Shown here: positions 10,644 to 19,281 of the stretch, piece by piece | Numbering within the stretch: position 1 is the first letter of the stretch | Layout: the number at the start of each line of letters is the position of its first letter | Assembly: GCF_001884105.1 (NCBI RefSeq) | Contig: NZ_MACI01000011.1 | Location: 62,001-126,000 of the forward strand | DNA: 64,000 nucleotides | DNA from: Bacillus luti | GTDB taxonomy: Bacteria; Bacillota; Bacilli; Bacillales; Bacillaceae_G | Direction of reading: 5' to 3' | Notes under the pieces: generated by a model | The model's database searches: none | Told to the model about the DNA's origin: nothing | The model's input: only the letters and a program-made list of their open reading frames with translations | Translations under genes and position numbers: made by a program

Positions 10644-11610
10644 TATCCTTCCCCTCCCTCTCTATTAGTTGAAACGGTCCTTTTCCAACTTTAATTGTTT
10701 CTTTTATTTTCATATTCTTCATATCCATAACACACACTTCATCACTGTCATAACTGGCTACATACCCTTCTGTTCCACTTTTCAAAAATGCAAATGGGTT
10801 TGATCCTACTTCAGCAGAAGCTACCTCTATATATGTGCCACTATCAAACACCCTAAGTGTATTCGAACCATGACTTAATGCATATACGTACTTTTTATCC
10901 TTCGTTATATTTACAGGCATAAAAGGGGCATGTAAAGAACGCAACATTTCGCCACTCTGTAAAGAATACACCAATACTTTCTCATTCACTTGATTTCCAT
11001 CACCATGTCCGCCAATCCATATTTCTTTCCCGTCAGGACTAACCGTCGCTCCAGTTGATGCTGGTGGAATCATAAAGGACTGTATAATTTCTTTTGTCTT
11101 TGTATCAATTGTCGTTAATTTCGTATCATAAAAGTTTAATACAGATAATTGGTTATGATGCTCTACCATCGTTATTGGCCCTTTTCCTGTCGATACACTC
11201 CCTGTCTCTTTTCCTTTTATCGTAAAGAACCTTACCCTTTGAGCAGTTTGATCGGCAGCAAATAATTGCTTTTTATCTTCTGATACGACTACATTCACAA
11301 TACCTTTTCCAGTTTTATATTTTTCCACTTGCCTTCCTTCTGTTAGTGAATATACATACATGTACTCTAACTGCTTGCCATATACAAGTATTTCCTCGCG
11401 ATTTGGAAGGAGTGCAATTCCTGCCATCGGCTCATTTAGTTCCCATGTCGTAATTAGCTTTTTTGTTTGTTTATCAATAAAACTAATACTACCTTCTTTT
11501 ATATTCGTTGTTATAATAACATTTTTATCTTTAGCAATCGGTGTATATGAACTTCCTTGACACCCTACTAATAGAAATAAAAAACAGAGAAGAAAAACAT
11601 ACTTTCTCAA
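10636..11610 (-). CDS. YncE-like beta-propeller lipoprotein
   Basis: 324 residues with a lipoprotein signal (hydrophobic stretch ending LVGC, Cys16) and seven-bladed-propeller style repeats such as VSPDGKEIWIGG, TKDKKYVYALSHGSNTLRVFD and KGPITMVEHH. It should be anchored to the outer face of the membrane. It is first in an operon with a response regulator and histidine kinase, so it may bind a ligand or modulate the kinase, an inference from gene order only. A strong RBS GGAGGGA precedes the ATG. Confidence 0.85.
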   Translation of the reverse strand: MRKYVFLLCFLFLLVGCQGSSYTPIAKDKNVIITTNIKEGSISFIDKQTKKLITTWELNEPMAGIALLPNREEILVYGKQLEYMYVYSLTEGRQVEKYKTGKGIVNVVVSEDKKQLFAADQTAQRVRFFTIKGKETGSVSTGKGPITMVEHHNQLSVLNFYDTKLTTIDTKTKEIIQSFMIPPASTGATVSPDGKEIWIGGHGDGNQVNEKVLVYSLQSGEMLRSLHAPFMPVNITKDKKYVYALSHGSNTLRVFDSGTYIEVASAEVGSNPFAFLKSGTEGYVASYDSDEVCVMDMKNMKIKETIKVGKGPFQLIEREGKDNE

Positions 11611-11623
11611 AAGATTCCCTCCA

Positions 11624-11634
11624 TCTTCGGATGA
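11624..11634. promoter_or_regulatory. Copy of the TCWTCRGATGA motif in the divergent lipoprotein/CdaR region
   Basis: TCTTCGGATGA differs by one base from TCTTCAGATGA upstream of glcD and by two from TCATCAGATGA upstream of lutA. It lies between two divergent starts, close to the lipoprotein RBS. It may be chance. Confidence 0.3.
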
Positions 11635-11746
11635 TTTCGTTATAATTGTAAAATAACAAATAAATGTGTGGAAAGTGTGAAATTTTCCTTTCTTACCTCA
11701 TTTACATATATAATGTACAACAAATAGAATTTGAGGTGTGTCAATT

Positions 11747-12862
11747 ATGCTTTTTCCTGATTTAGCGAATAAAATTGTACGGGAAGTACGCAGACTAATT
11801 ACAGAAAATATTATTATCATTAATATACAAGGTGTTATTATCGCTAGTACAGATGCAGAAAGAATCGGTCAATTTCATGAAGGTGCACTCCGCTGCGCGA
11901 AACAAAAGAAAACTGTCATCATTACAAAAGAAGATGAACAGCGACTACAAGGCGTAAAAGCTGGGATGAATCTTCCTTTACTATTTCATGATGAAGTAAT
12001 CGGTGTCATTGGCATCACTGGAGAACCAGAAAACATTTCACAGTACGGCGAAATATTACGTAAGATGACCGAACTATTGATTCATGAAAACTACTTTTTA
12101 GAACAACTAGAACTTGAGCATCGTTCGTATGAAGCATTTGTCTTTGATTGGCTTCAAAATACAGACTGGTCTCCTAGTTTTCTCGATCGTGCAAAAACAC
12201 TTGGCATTGATTTATATAAGAAGAAACAGCTTATTTTGTTCTCCATCGGCCAAAATGACACGATGCTCCAACGTAAAATTTGGCAGCATATACGCAATAC
12301 ATTAACAAAGGAACATCTATTTGTTCGTTGGGGAAATGATCGCTTCATTTTATTTACAGCAATGCGTTCCAAAGAGCAAACTTACCAATTTTTAAAACGG
12401 TTAAAACAAGACTGTGAAACTTTATTTTCAATTCCTATATATATCGGGATTGGACAAACACTTACGCCAAGCGATATGAACATCTCATACGAACAAGCAT
12501 TACGAGCTCTTTCTGTATCACTTGAAACGAAAAATATTGTATTTAATGAAGATTTACGTTTAGAAATGTGCTTACAAGATATTTCTGCCGAAACGCGGGA
12601 ACAGTTTCTAGAGCGTACTATCGAAAACTTACTATCATCTCCTGAGCTTATGCACACTTTACGCTTATTTATCGATTATAACCAATCTTATAAACAGACA
12701 GCTAAGCAATTGCATATACACATTAACACATTGCACTACAGACTTAAAAAGATTGAGGAGTATACAGAACTCGACCCGAAACAATTTAAAGATTTAAATG
12801 TTTTATACTTCGCACTCCTTTTATTAGATAATCATACAAAAAAGATTGATAAAAAAGAGTAA
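11747..12862 (+). CDS. CdaR-family (sugar diacid) transcriptional regulator
   Basis: 371 residues: N-terminal putative sugar-diacid recognition domain (PF05651; RRLITENIIIINIQGVIIAS), a central GGDEF-like region, and a C-terminal PucR-type HTH (QTAKQLHIHINTLHYRLKKIEE). ATG 11747 is taken because GAGGTG ends 8 nt before it; the GTG at 11738 overlaps that ribosome site. It lies directly before glcDF in the same direction, as YsfB does before the glycolate oxidase genes in B. subtilis, so it probably activates glcDF in response to glycolate or a related acid. Confidence 0.85.
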   Translation: MLFPDLANKIVREVRRLITENIIIINIQGVIIASTDAERIGQFHEGALRCAKQKKTVIITKEDEQRLQGVKAGMNLPLLFHDEVIGVIGITGEPENISQYGEILRKMTELLIHENYFLEQLELEHRSYEAFVFDWLQNTDWSPSFLDRAKTLGIDLYKKKQLILFSIGQNDTMLQRKIWQHIRNTLTKEHLFVRWGNDRFILFTAMRSKEQTYQFLKRLKQDCETLFSIPIYIGIGQTLTPSDMNISYEQALRALSVSLETKNIVFNEDLRLEMCLQDISAETREQFLERTIENLLSSPELMHTLRLFIDYNQSYKQTAKQLHIHINTLHYRLKKIEEYTELDPKQFKDLNVLYFALLLLDNHTKKIDKKE

Positions 12863-12875
12863 TCTTCAGATGATT
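12863..12875 (+). promoter_or_regulatory. LutR-like operator candidate upstream of glcD
   Basis: TCTTCAGATGATT overlaps the end of the CdaR-like gene, about 105 bp before glcD. Its first 11 bases match the centre of the lutA palindrome with one mismatch. It could link glycolate and lactate oxidation to one regulator; this is an inference. Confidence 0.4.
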
Positions 12876-12979
12876 ATACATAGAAAGAATCCCCTGACTT
12901 TTTTATCATTATAATGAAAGCACTGTTACAACGTTTTTTATAATAACTAAATACGTTAACAGTTTGAGGGGGATTTCCA

Positions 12980-14392
12980 ATGTTAGAAAAGCAAATTATT
13001 GATTCATTCGTATCCATTGTTGGCGAAGATAATGTAGATACATCCAATATGGGCCGTTTAACTTATAGTTATGATGCCACTCCAAATTTTCAAGCAATGC
13101 CTGATGCAGTCGTTGCTCCTCGTAATACGAATGAAGTAGCTGAAGTGTTAAAAGTATGTAACACTCACAAAATCCCTGTGTACGTTCGCGGATCTGGAAC
13201 GAATCTTTGCGCAGGGACATGTCCACTTGAAGGCGGTATCGTCCTTATTTTCCGTCATATGAACAACATTTTAGAAATTGATGAAGAAAATTTAACAATT
13301 ACTGTTCAAGCGGGTGTCATTACACTTGATATTATTAAAGCGGTTGAGGAAAAAGGATTATTTTATCCACCAGATCCAAGTTCGATGAAGATTTCTACAA
13401 TCGGTGGAAATATTAATGAAAACTCAGGTGGTTTACGTGGATTAAAATATGGCGTAACACGTGATTATGTAATGGGACTTGAGCTTGTTTTACCGAATGG
13501 CGATATTATTCGTACTGGTGGTAAATTAGCAAAAGATGTAGCAGGTTACGATTTAACGCGTCTATTTGTCGGTTCTGAAGGAACACTTGGTGTGGTGACC
13601 GAAGCGATATTAAAACTTGTTCCCATGCCTGAAACGAAGAAAACGATGCTCGCGCTCTATGAAGATATTAATGAGGCTGCCCGTGCTGTTTCTTCCATTA
13701 TTGCAAATAAAATCATTCCAGCGACACTTGAGTTTTTAGATCAACCAACAATTGAAGTTGTGGAAGAGTTTGCACAAATCGGCTTACCAACTGACGTGAA
13801 AGCAATTTTACTAATTGAACAAGACGGTCCACCTGAAGTTGTTAATCGAGATATCGAAAACATGGCTAACGTTTGCCGCTCTATGAACGCAGTTGATGTT
13901 CGCGTTGCAAAAGATGAAGCAGAAGCAGACGCCCTTCGTACAGCACGCCGTAGTGCTTTATCAGCACTTGCAAGACTAAAACCTACTACCATATTAGAGG
14001 ACGCAACTGTACCACGTTCACAAATCGCTCCGATGGTTGAAGCTATTAATGCGATTGCAAAAAAATATAATATTCCTATTTGTACGTTTGGACATGCTGG
14101 TGATGGTAATTTACATCCAACTTGTATGACAGATGCCCGCAATGAAGAAGAAATGCACCGTGCTGAACAAGCCTTTGCTGAAATATTTGCGAAAGCAATT
14201 GAACTTGGTGGCACGATTACTGGTGAACATGGTGTCGGTGCGATGAAAGCTCCCTACTTAGAAATGAAATTAGGTAAAGAAGGTATTACAGCTATGCGAG
14301 GTATAAAGCAAGCTTTCGATCCAAACAACATTATGAATCCTGGAAAAATGTTCGCGAAAGACTCTCGTAAAAGAGTGGTGGTTGAGCGATGA
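12980..14392 (+). CDS. glcD: Glycolate oxidase subunit GlcD (FAD-linked)
   Basis: 470-residue flavoprotein of the VAO/PCMH fold. The FAD-binding domain has VYVRGSGTNLCAGT and KDVAGYDLTRLFVGSEGTLG; the C-terminal FAD-linked oxidase domain has CTFGHAGDGNLHP and GEHGVGAMKAP. It oxidises glycolate or D-lactate to the 2-oxo acid and passes electrons to GlcF. The ATG follows GAGGGGG. It overlaps glcF by 4 nt (ATGA). Confidence 0.93.
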   Translation: MLEKQIIDSFVSIVGEDNVDTSNMGRLTYSYDATPNFQAMPDAVVAPRNTNEVAEVLKVCNTHKIPVYVRGSGTNLCAGTCPLEGGIVLIFRHMNNILEIDEENLTITVQAGVITLDIIKAVEEKGLFYPPDPSSMKISTIGGNINENSGGLRGLKYGVTRDYVMGLELVLPNGDIIRTGGKLAKDVAGYDLTRLFVGSEGTLGVVTEAILKLVPMPETKKTMLALYEDINEAARAVSSIIANKIIPATLEFLDQPTIEVVEEFAQIGLPTDVKAILLIEQDGPPEVVNRDIENMANVCRSMNAVDVRVAKDEAEADALRTARRSALSALARLKPTTILEDATVPRSQIAPMVEAINAIAKKYNIPICTFGHAGDGNLHPTCMTDARNEEEMHRAEQAFAEIFAKAIELGGTITGEHGVGAMKAPYLEMKLGKEGITAMRGIKQAFDPNNIMNPGKMFAKDSRKRVVVER

Positions 14393-15717
14393 CCACATTA
14401 AATAAAGAAAACATTCAAAAGGAATTTAAAGAACGATTAAGCGAAGATGAACTACTAAATTGTATGCGATGTGGTTTCTGTTTACCAACTTGCCCTACTT
14501 ACATTCAATCAGGTTATAAAGAATCACATTCACCACGCGGACGTATCGCACTAATGAAAGCAGTCGTTGATGGTTTAATTGAGCCAGATGAAGATGTTGA
14601 AAATACATTAAACGTCTGCCTCGGCTGTCGTGCTTGCGAACCTGTTTGTCCATCTGGTGTGAACTATGGACATTTATTAGAAGAAACTCGTGATATTATT
14701 AATCAAAATAAAAAATTCTCAATGCCAGTGAGAGCTGTTCGTAAAGTCGTGTTTGAAGGGCTATTCCCGCATCAAAATCGAATGAGAACATTAACAGGAT
14801 TAATTGGATTTTACCAGCGTTCTGGTTTACAAACGCTAACACATAAAACAGGTATTATGAAGTTATTCCCTGAAACAATTGCAACGATGGATCTTGTTTT
14901 ACCAAAAGTCCCTAAAATGAAAGCAATGAAAGATCGTCCTGCATTTTTACCTGCTGAAAGTACAAAGAAGAAACAAATAGCATTCTTCACAGGCTGTTTA
15001 ATGGATACGATGTTTTTAGAAACAAATAACGCAACGATGAAACTTCTTCAGTTAGCTGGTTGTGATGTCGTTATTCCTAAAACACAAAACTGCTGCGGGG
15101 CACTACATGGGCATGCTGGTGAAAAGAGTGGAGCGAAAGAATTAGCGAAACGAAATATAAAAGCATTCGAAGATTTAAACATCGACTATATTATTACGAA
15201 TGCAGGTGGTTGCGGAGCTTACCTCGTAGATTATGATTATCTTTTAAAAGATGATCCAAAATGGGCTGAACGCGCAAAGCAGTTTGTTTCTAGAATTAAA
15301 GATATTACTGCTATACTAGTAGAATTAGATTTCCATAAACGAAATGACTTACGACTCGCGCCACAAATCATTACGTATCAAGACTCATGTCACTTACGCA
15401 ATGTTATGCGAACATCTTCTGAACCTCGTATGTTATTAGAAGCCATCCAAGGCGCAACATACCGTGAAATGAAAGATGCAGACCGCTGCTGTGGTTCTGC
15501 TGGTATTTACAATATCGTTCATTCAGAGTTATCAATGGAATTTCTAGATTACAAAATGGACCGTGTACATGAAACAGACGCAGCAACCATCGTTACTGCA
15601 AATCCAGGTTGTCTATTACAAATGAAACTAGGTATTGAACGTGAAGGCATTTCTCATAAAATGAGAGGAATTCACATTGTAGATCTATTATTAGAAGCAA
15701 TTGAAACCAACTCGTAA
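14389..15717 (+). CDS. glcF: Glycolate oxidase iron-sulfur subunit GlcF
   Basis: 442 residues. Two N-terminal 4Fe-4S motifs (CMRCGFCLPTCP, CLGCRACEPVCP) are followed by two CCG cysteine-rich domains (TGCLMD/NCCGAL and DSCHLR/RCCGSAG). It accepts electrons from GlcD and delivers them to the respiratory chain. Translationally coupled to glcD. Its CCG part is related to LutA, so this window holds two relatives of the same oxidase type. Confidence 0.93.
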   Translation: MTTLNKENIQKEFKERLSEDELLNCMRCGFCLPTCPTYIQSGYKESHSPRGRIALMKAVVDGLIEPDEDVENTLNVCLGCRACEPVCPSGVNYGHLLEETRDIINQNKKFSMPVRAVRKVVFEGLFPHQNRMRTLTGLIGFYQRSGLQTLTHKTGIMKLFPETIATMDLVLPKVPKMKAMKDRPAFLPAESTKKKQIAFFTGCLMDTMFLETNNATMKLLQLAGCDVVIPKTQNCCGALHGHAGEKSGAKELAKRNIKAFEDLNIDYIITNAGGCGAYLVDYDYLLKDDPKWAERAKQFVSRIKDITAILVELDFHKRNDLRLAPQIITYQDSCHLRNVMRTSSEPRMLLEAIQGATYREMKDADRCCGSAGIYNIVHSELSMEFLDYKMDRVHETDAATIVTANPGCLLQMKLGIEREGISHKMRGIHIVDLLLEAIETNS

Positions 15718-15747
15718 TAACTCGTAACATACGTAATAATAGGAAAA

Positions 15748-15789
15748 CGGCTATCTCCTTCGTCTATGTAAAGAGATAGCCGCTTTTTT
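15748..15789 (+). terminator. Terminator of glcDF
   Basis: CGGCTATCTC pairs with GAGATAGCCG over a 15-nt loop and is followed by a T6 run. Confidence 0.9.
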
Positions 15790-16181
15790 GTCCGCTACAA
15801 CATTAAAAATATGTTACTTTATTATAAAAAAGAACAACAGAAACATTACAGTTTTGTAAAGATCAATCCATTATATTCCTCAAAAAAACGCTCAAACCAC
15901 TGATACAATGGGATTCCTCATTTTTAACATAGGTAGATTTATCCAAAAAAGCACTCTTAAAACCAAGTATAAAAATGCTGAAAATTCCTTTTATACTCTA
16001 TGTTTCTCTTATTTCTCCCCTTTTCTCTCCTTAGGATAAATTAGGTAATTTTAAAGTCTATGAATTTTTTTCCATCTTTTTTCTCTTAAATTGTGTGCTA
16101 CGATGAATTTGTCAGTCAGACCGGCTGTCAAAACAAATCGTGTGAAAACAAATTAAAACTTTATATAGGGGGACACACATC
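15790..16181. other. Intergenic region upstream of the CAP-domain gene
   Basis: A/T-rich, without a convincing open frame. The 70 bp before the gene hold a G+C-rich GTCAGACCGGCTGTC segment (near 16113-16128) that could belong to the leader. No clear promoter pair was found. Confidence 0.5.
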
Positions 16182-17003
16182 ATGAAAAAGCGTGTTTTAT
16201 TATCTGTAGCTGCTGCAACAGCTCTTACTCTAGGAGTATCATCTTTAGATGCACAAGCTGCAACAGTACAACCATCTAACATAAAGGTTCAAAATATTCA
16301 GCATTCAAAAGTGATGATGAAGCAAATGAGCCAACAAGAATTACAAGCATTCTTACAATCTATGGGAGTTGAATCATTAGCACAATGGCAACAAGCTAAC
16401 TTCCAACCAAACTGCTTCGTTCCTGGTCAACAACCTACTGAAAATGTTGTAACTGAGCAACCAACAGCTAAGCCAGAAACTCAAAAGCCTGTTGAGCAAA
16501 AACCTGTTGAACAAAAGCCTGCTGAAGAAGTTCAAAAACCAGAAGCTTCAAAACCAACTGAAAATAATAACACTCAAAACGAAACACAAAAACCTGCCGA
16601 AAAGCCTGCTGAAGAAGCAAAATCTTTAAGTGAGTTCGAACAACGCGTTGTTGAATTAACAAACGCTGAGCGTACAAAACAAGGCTTACCAGCACTAAAA
16701 ATCGATACTGAATTAAGCAAAGTAGCACGTATTAAATCTGAAGATATGCAAAAAAATAACTACTTTGATCATAACAGCCCTACATACGGGTCTCCGTTTG
16801 ACATGATGAAGAAATTTGGTATTTCTTATACATCTGCAGGTGAAAACATCGCTCAAGGCCAACGTACACCTGAAGAAGTTGTACAAGCTTGGATGAACAG
16901 TGCAGGACACCGTGCAAACATCTTAAATAATGGCTTCACTCACATCGGTGTTGGCTATGTAGAAAACGGTAACTACTGGACACAACAATTTATTACGAAG
17001 TAA
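16182..17003 (+). CDS. Secreted CAP/SCP-domain protein, YkwD-like
   Basis: 273 residues. A signal peptide (cleavage near AQA) is followed by a short helical region, a Pro/Lys/Glu-rich spacer with repeats of the KPVEQ/KPAEE type (about 85-145), and a C-terminal CAP domain (about 150-273) with LTNAERTKQGLPAL, FDHNSPTYGSPF, AGENIAQG and GHRANILN. CAP domains of this bacterial class are secreted; their activity is poorly defined. Strong RBS GGGGG upstream of the ATG, with its own terminator. Confidence 0.9.
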   Translation: MKKRVLLSVAAATALTLGVSSLDAQAATVQPSNIKVQNIQHSKVMMKQMSQQELQAFLQSMGVESLAQWQQANFQPNCFVPGQQPTENVVTEQPTAKPETQKPVEQKPVEQKPAEEVQKPEASKPTENNNTQNETQKPAEKPAEEAKSLSEFEQRVVELTNAERTKQGLPALKIDTELSKVARIKSEDMQKNNYFDHNSPTYGSPFDMMKKFGISYTSAGENIAQGQRTPEEVVQAWMNSAGHRANILNNGFTHIGVGYVENGNYWTQQFITK

Positions 17004-17010
17004 ATAGATT

Positions 17011-17045
17011 AAAAGAGTCTTCTCATAACGAGAAGACTCTTTTTT
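17011..17045. terminator. Bidirectional terminator
   Basis: AAAAGAGTCTTCTC pairs with GAGAAGACTCTTTT across a 5-nt loop; A and T runs on both sides serve the CAP gene and the opposing membrane-protein gene. Confidence 0.9.
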
Positions 17046-17649
17046 AAGTTTCATAACTTTCTATTATATATGAGTATAAAATGTAGAACATAAACAAAAT
17101 AGAACCACAGCTTATTACACTAAGTAACACATAAAATCCCCATCTCAAGTTCAAAAACAATGAAAATAATATACCACATGACATCCCTTGAAAAATCCGC
17201 CTACTCACTAAACGAATCTTTTGTAATTTAATTGGATCTTTCTCCGTGCTCTTCACCTTTTTAAACTCTTTACTAAGCATAAAAAGAAACATACTAATCC
17301 CAATCGTTAGTCCTGTCTGAAAAGATATAATGCTTCCAAAATTAATAAAGAGAATGAGCATATGGATAAACAACATAAATAAAGTAATCGTTTTTATAAA
17401 TCCACTTATAATGAAATGCTCTCTTTCATTAAACTTATATATATTATGTGAAATAATATACACGAATCCATGTAAGAAAATAATAAGACAAGGAATAAAT
17501 AATACTACAACTTGTTTACTCATAAACTCGTTCGGCCCGCCATTTTCATTCCAATGCACTGCCATACGGTTTGGTAAATATGGATAGAGGCATAGAGTAA
17601 CTAAGAGACAAGCACAACATACGCCTAGTATATATTTATATTTGACCAA
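17044..17649 (-). CDS. DUF1648-type membrane protein
   Basis: 201 residues with about five hydrophobic helices. The N-terminal segment LPNRMAVHWNENGGPNEFMSK is close to the DUF1648 signature of SdpI-like proteins. The start is TTG at 17649, preceded by AGAGGTGAG at good distance. The function is unknown; SdpI relatives include immunity proteins, but this copy has no toxin gene beside it. Confidence 0.75.
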   Translation of the reverse strand: MVKYKYILGVCCACLLVTLCLYPYLPNRMAVHWNENGGPNEFMSKQVVVLFIPCLIIFLHGFVYIISHNIYKFNEREHFIISGFIKTITLFMLFIHMLILFINFGSIISFQTGLTIGISMFLFMLSKEFKKVKSTEKDPIKLQKIRLVSRRIFQGMSCGILFSLFLNLRWGFYVLLSVISCGSILFMFYILYSYIIESYET

Positions 17650-17740
17650 GTGATTCTCACCTCTCTTTTCTCTTAACGGCTTCGCTTCTTTTAGAGAAAT
17701 TCCTGCAAAAATCTACTTTTCTCAACTTTAAACTTACATT

Positions 17741-18664
17741 TTACGCATTCACTCTTTGAAATTCTTTCATCGTATTGTTTAATTTTGTAGGAAATGGTAC
17801 ATCAACTTCTATCTCTTCTTTCGTAATTGGGTGTAGGAAATTAATTCTCATTGCATGTAACGCTTGCGCTGACATATATTTCGTTTGTCCACCATATAAT
17901 ACATCCCCAACTAACGGATTACCATTATAGCTCATATGAACACGAATTTGATGTGTTCTACCGGTTTCTAATTGTAACGTGACAAATGTTATATCTTGCT
18001 TCTTAAAGTATTTTTCTACTTTATAGTAAGTGATAGCTTCATCTCCCTTTGGAGAAACACGACGTCTCGTAGCATGATGTCGATCCCTTCCAATGGCTGC
18101 ATCAATTGTTCCCTGCTTCTTTTTTACTTTCCCTTCAACAAGCGCCGCATACGTTCTCTTAATTTTCCGTTCCATTAATAAACGATCCATAATTGCACCC
18201 GCAATTCTATGTTTTGCGAATACAACACCACCTGTTGTATCTTTATCTAAGCGATGAATATGACGAACCTTCGTCTCTAAACCTTGCATTTGAAAATGAA
18301 AGGCAACAAGGTTTGCAAGTGTTCCCGTTCCACCTTTTTCAGCAGGATGCGTATCCATTTGCTCTGGTTTATTGACGATGAGTACGTGATCATCTTCAAA
18401 TATTACATGTAACTCACCATATTCGGGATCTACACCGTACTCCTCCTCCATAAACATATGAACTTGCAATTTATCACCCTCTTTTAAAGGTTCATTCCAT
18501 CTTCTCTGTTCCCCGTTAACAGTAACACCTTTTTCCATACGAAGCTGATGTAATAATTTTTTCGGTATTTCCCATTCTACTTTTAATAACGATTCGATAC
18601 TTATACCATTCCATGTAGCTGGAACAGTCATTTCGCACCATTCGCCCTTTTTCTTTGTTTCCAT
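17741..18664 (-). CDS. RluA-family RNA pseudouridine synthase
   Basis: 307 residues. An S4-like N-terminal region (about 20-75) precedes the catalytic domain with HRLDKDTTG; Asp140 is the predicted catalytic nucleophile. RTHQIRVHMSYNGNPLVGD is the second family motif. It isomerises uridine to pseudouridine in rRNA or tRNA; the exact site cannot be read from the sequence. AAGGTGAT precedes the ATG. Confidence 0.92.
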   Translation of the reverse strand: METKKKGEWCEMTVPATWNGISIESLLKVEWEIPKKLLHQLRMEKGVTVNGEQRRWNEPLKEGDKLQVHMFMEEEYGVDPEYGELHVIFEDDHVLIVNKPEQMDTHPAEKGGTGTLANLVAFHFQMQGLETKVRHIHRLDKDTTGGVVFAKHRIAGAIMDRLLMERKIKRTYAALVEGKVKKKQGTIDAAIGRDRHHATRRRVSPKGDEAITYYKVEKYFKKQDITFVTLQLETGRTHQIRVHMSYNGNPLVGDVLYGGQTKYMSAQALHAMRINFLHPITKEEIEVDVPFPTKLNNTMKEFQRVNA

Positions 18665-18735
18665 ATTGTATCACCTTATTTCTATTGATTCTCTCATTGT
18701 AACGGAAAACACACTTTGATGCACCGCCAAAAATA

Positions 18736-18764
18736 GAGGACAGTCTTATAGTAGACTGTCCCTC
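18736..18764 (-). terminator. Terminator of the 18.8-kb hypothetical gene
   Basis: GAGGACAGTCT pairs with AGACTGTCCCTC across a short loop; the T run lies on the minus strand. Confidence 0.85.
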
Positions 18765-19179
18765 AAGCTCTAAGCCTTTTCATTTCTTGCAACACTTCTT
18801 CAGCTTTCTGTTCATACGTTAAATCTTTAAAGAAATCCGCCAATCGTTTATAGTCGTTATACGTATCTAATAAATCATCCATCTTTTCCACTTTCATCAC
18901 TTGGTGTTTTTGCTTCATTTTTACTGGATAACGATAGCCTGATACTTCTTGTATTTTATAATACTCGTCCTCTACTTGAATAACCTTTACAAGTTCCTCT
19001 TCTTCTGCATCCATCGTGTACCCGTCAAATTCCCTAAGTAGTTCATAAATAATATGAGTCCATTCATCCTTTGGATAAAATCCTTTTTCTAACCGATAAC
19101 CGACAATGCGATACATATGCCCATCGTTCTCAGCAAACTGTACTGTATCATTTAACTTAAACTTAAAATAACGAAACAT
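18763..19179 (-). CDS. Hypothetical cytoplasmic protein
   Basis: 138 residues, charged, no signal peptide or membrane helix. The N-terminal half (FKFKLNDTVQFAENDGHMYRIVGYRLE) looks like a small beta-barrel, the C-terminal half is helical (LADFFKDLTYEQKAEEVLQEM). No family recognised. ATG 19179 is chosen over GTG 19188 because AGGTGA lies 5 nt before it. Own terminator. Confidence 0.75.
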   Translation of the reverse strand: MFRYFKFKLNDTVQFAENDGHMYRIVGYRLEKGFYPKDEWTHIIYELLREFDGYTMDAEEEELVKVIQVEDEYYKIQEVSGYRYPVKMKQKHQVMKVEKMDDLLDTYNDYKRLADFFKDLTYEQKAEEVLQEMKRLRA

Positions 19180-19253
19180 TGCCTTCACCTACTTGTATGT
19201 ATTGTTCTTATCACATACTATTTGCAAAATGTGGGCTTTGCTATTCATAAAAA

Positions 19254-19277
19254 AAACGCTCATCAATATGATGAGCA
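19254..19277 (-). terminator. Terminator of the MMPL gene
   Basis: GCTCATCA/TGATGAGC with a 3-nt loop, followed on the minus strand by a long T run. Confidence 0.88.
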
Positions 19278-19281
19278 TTTT

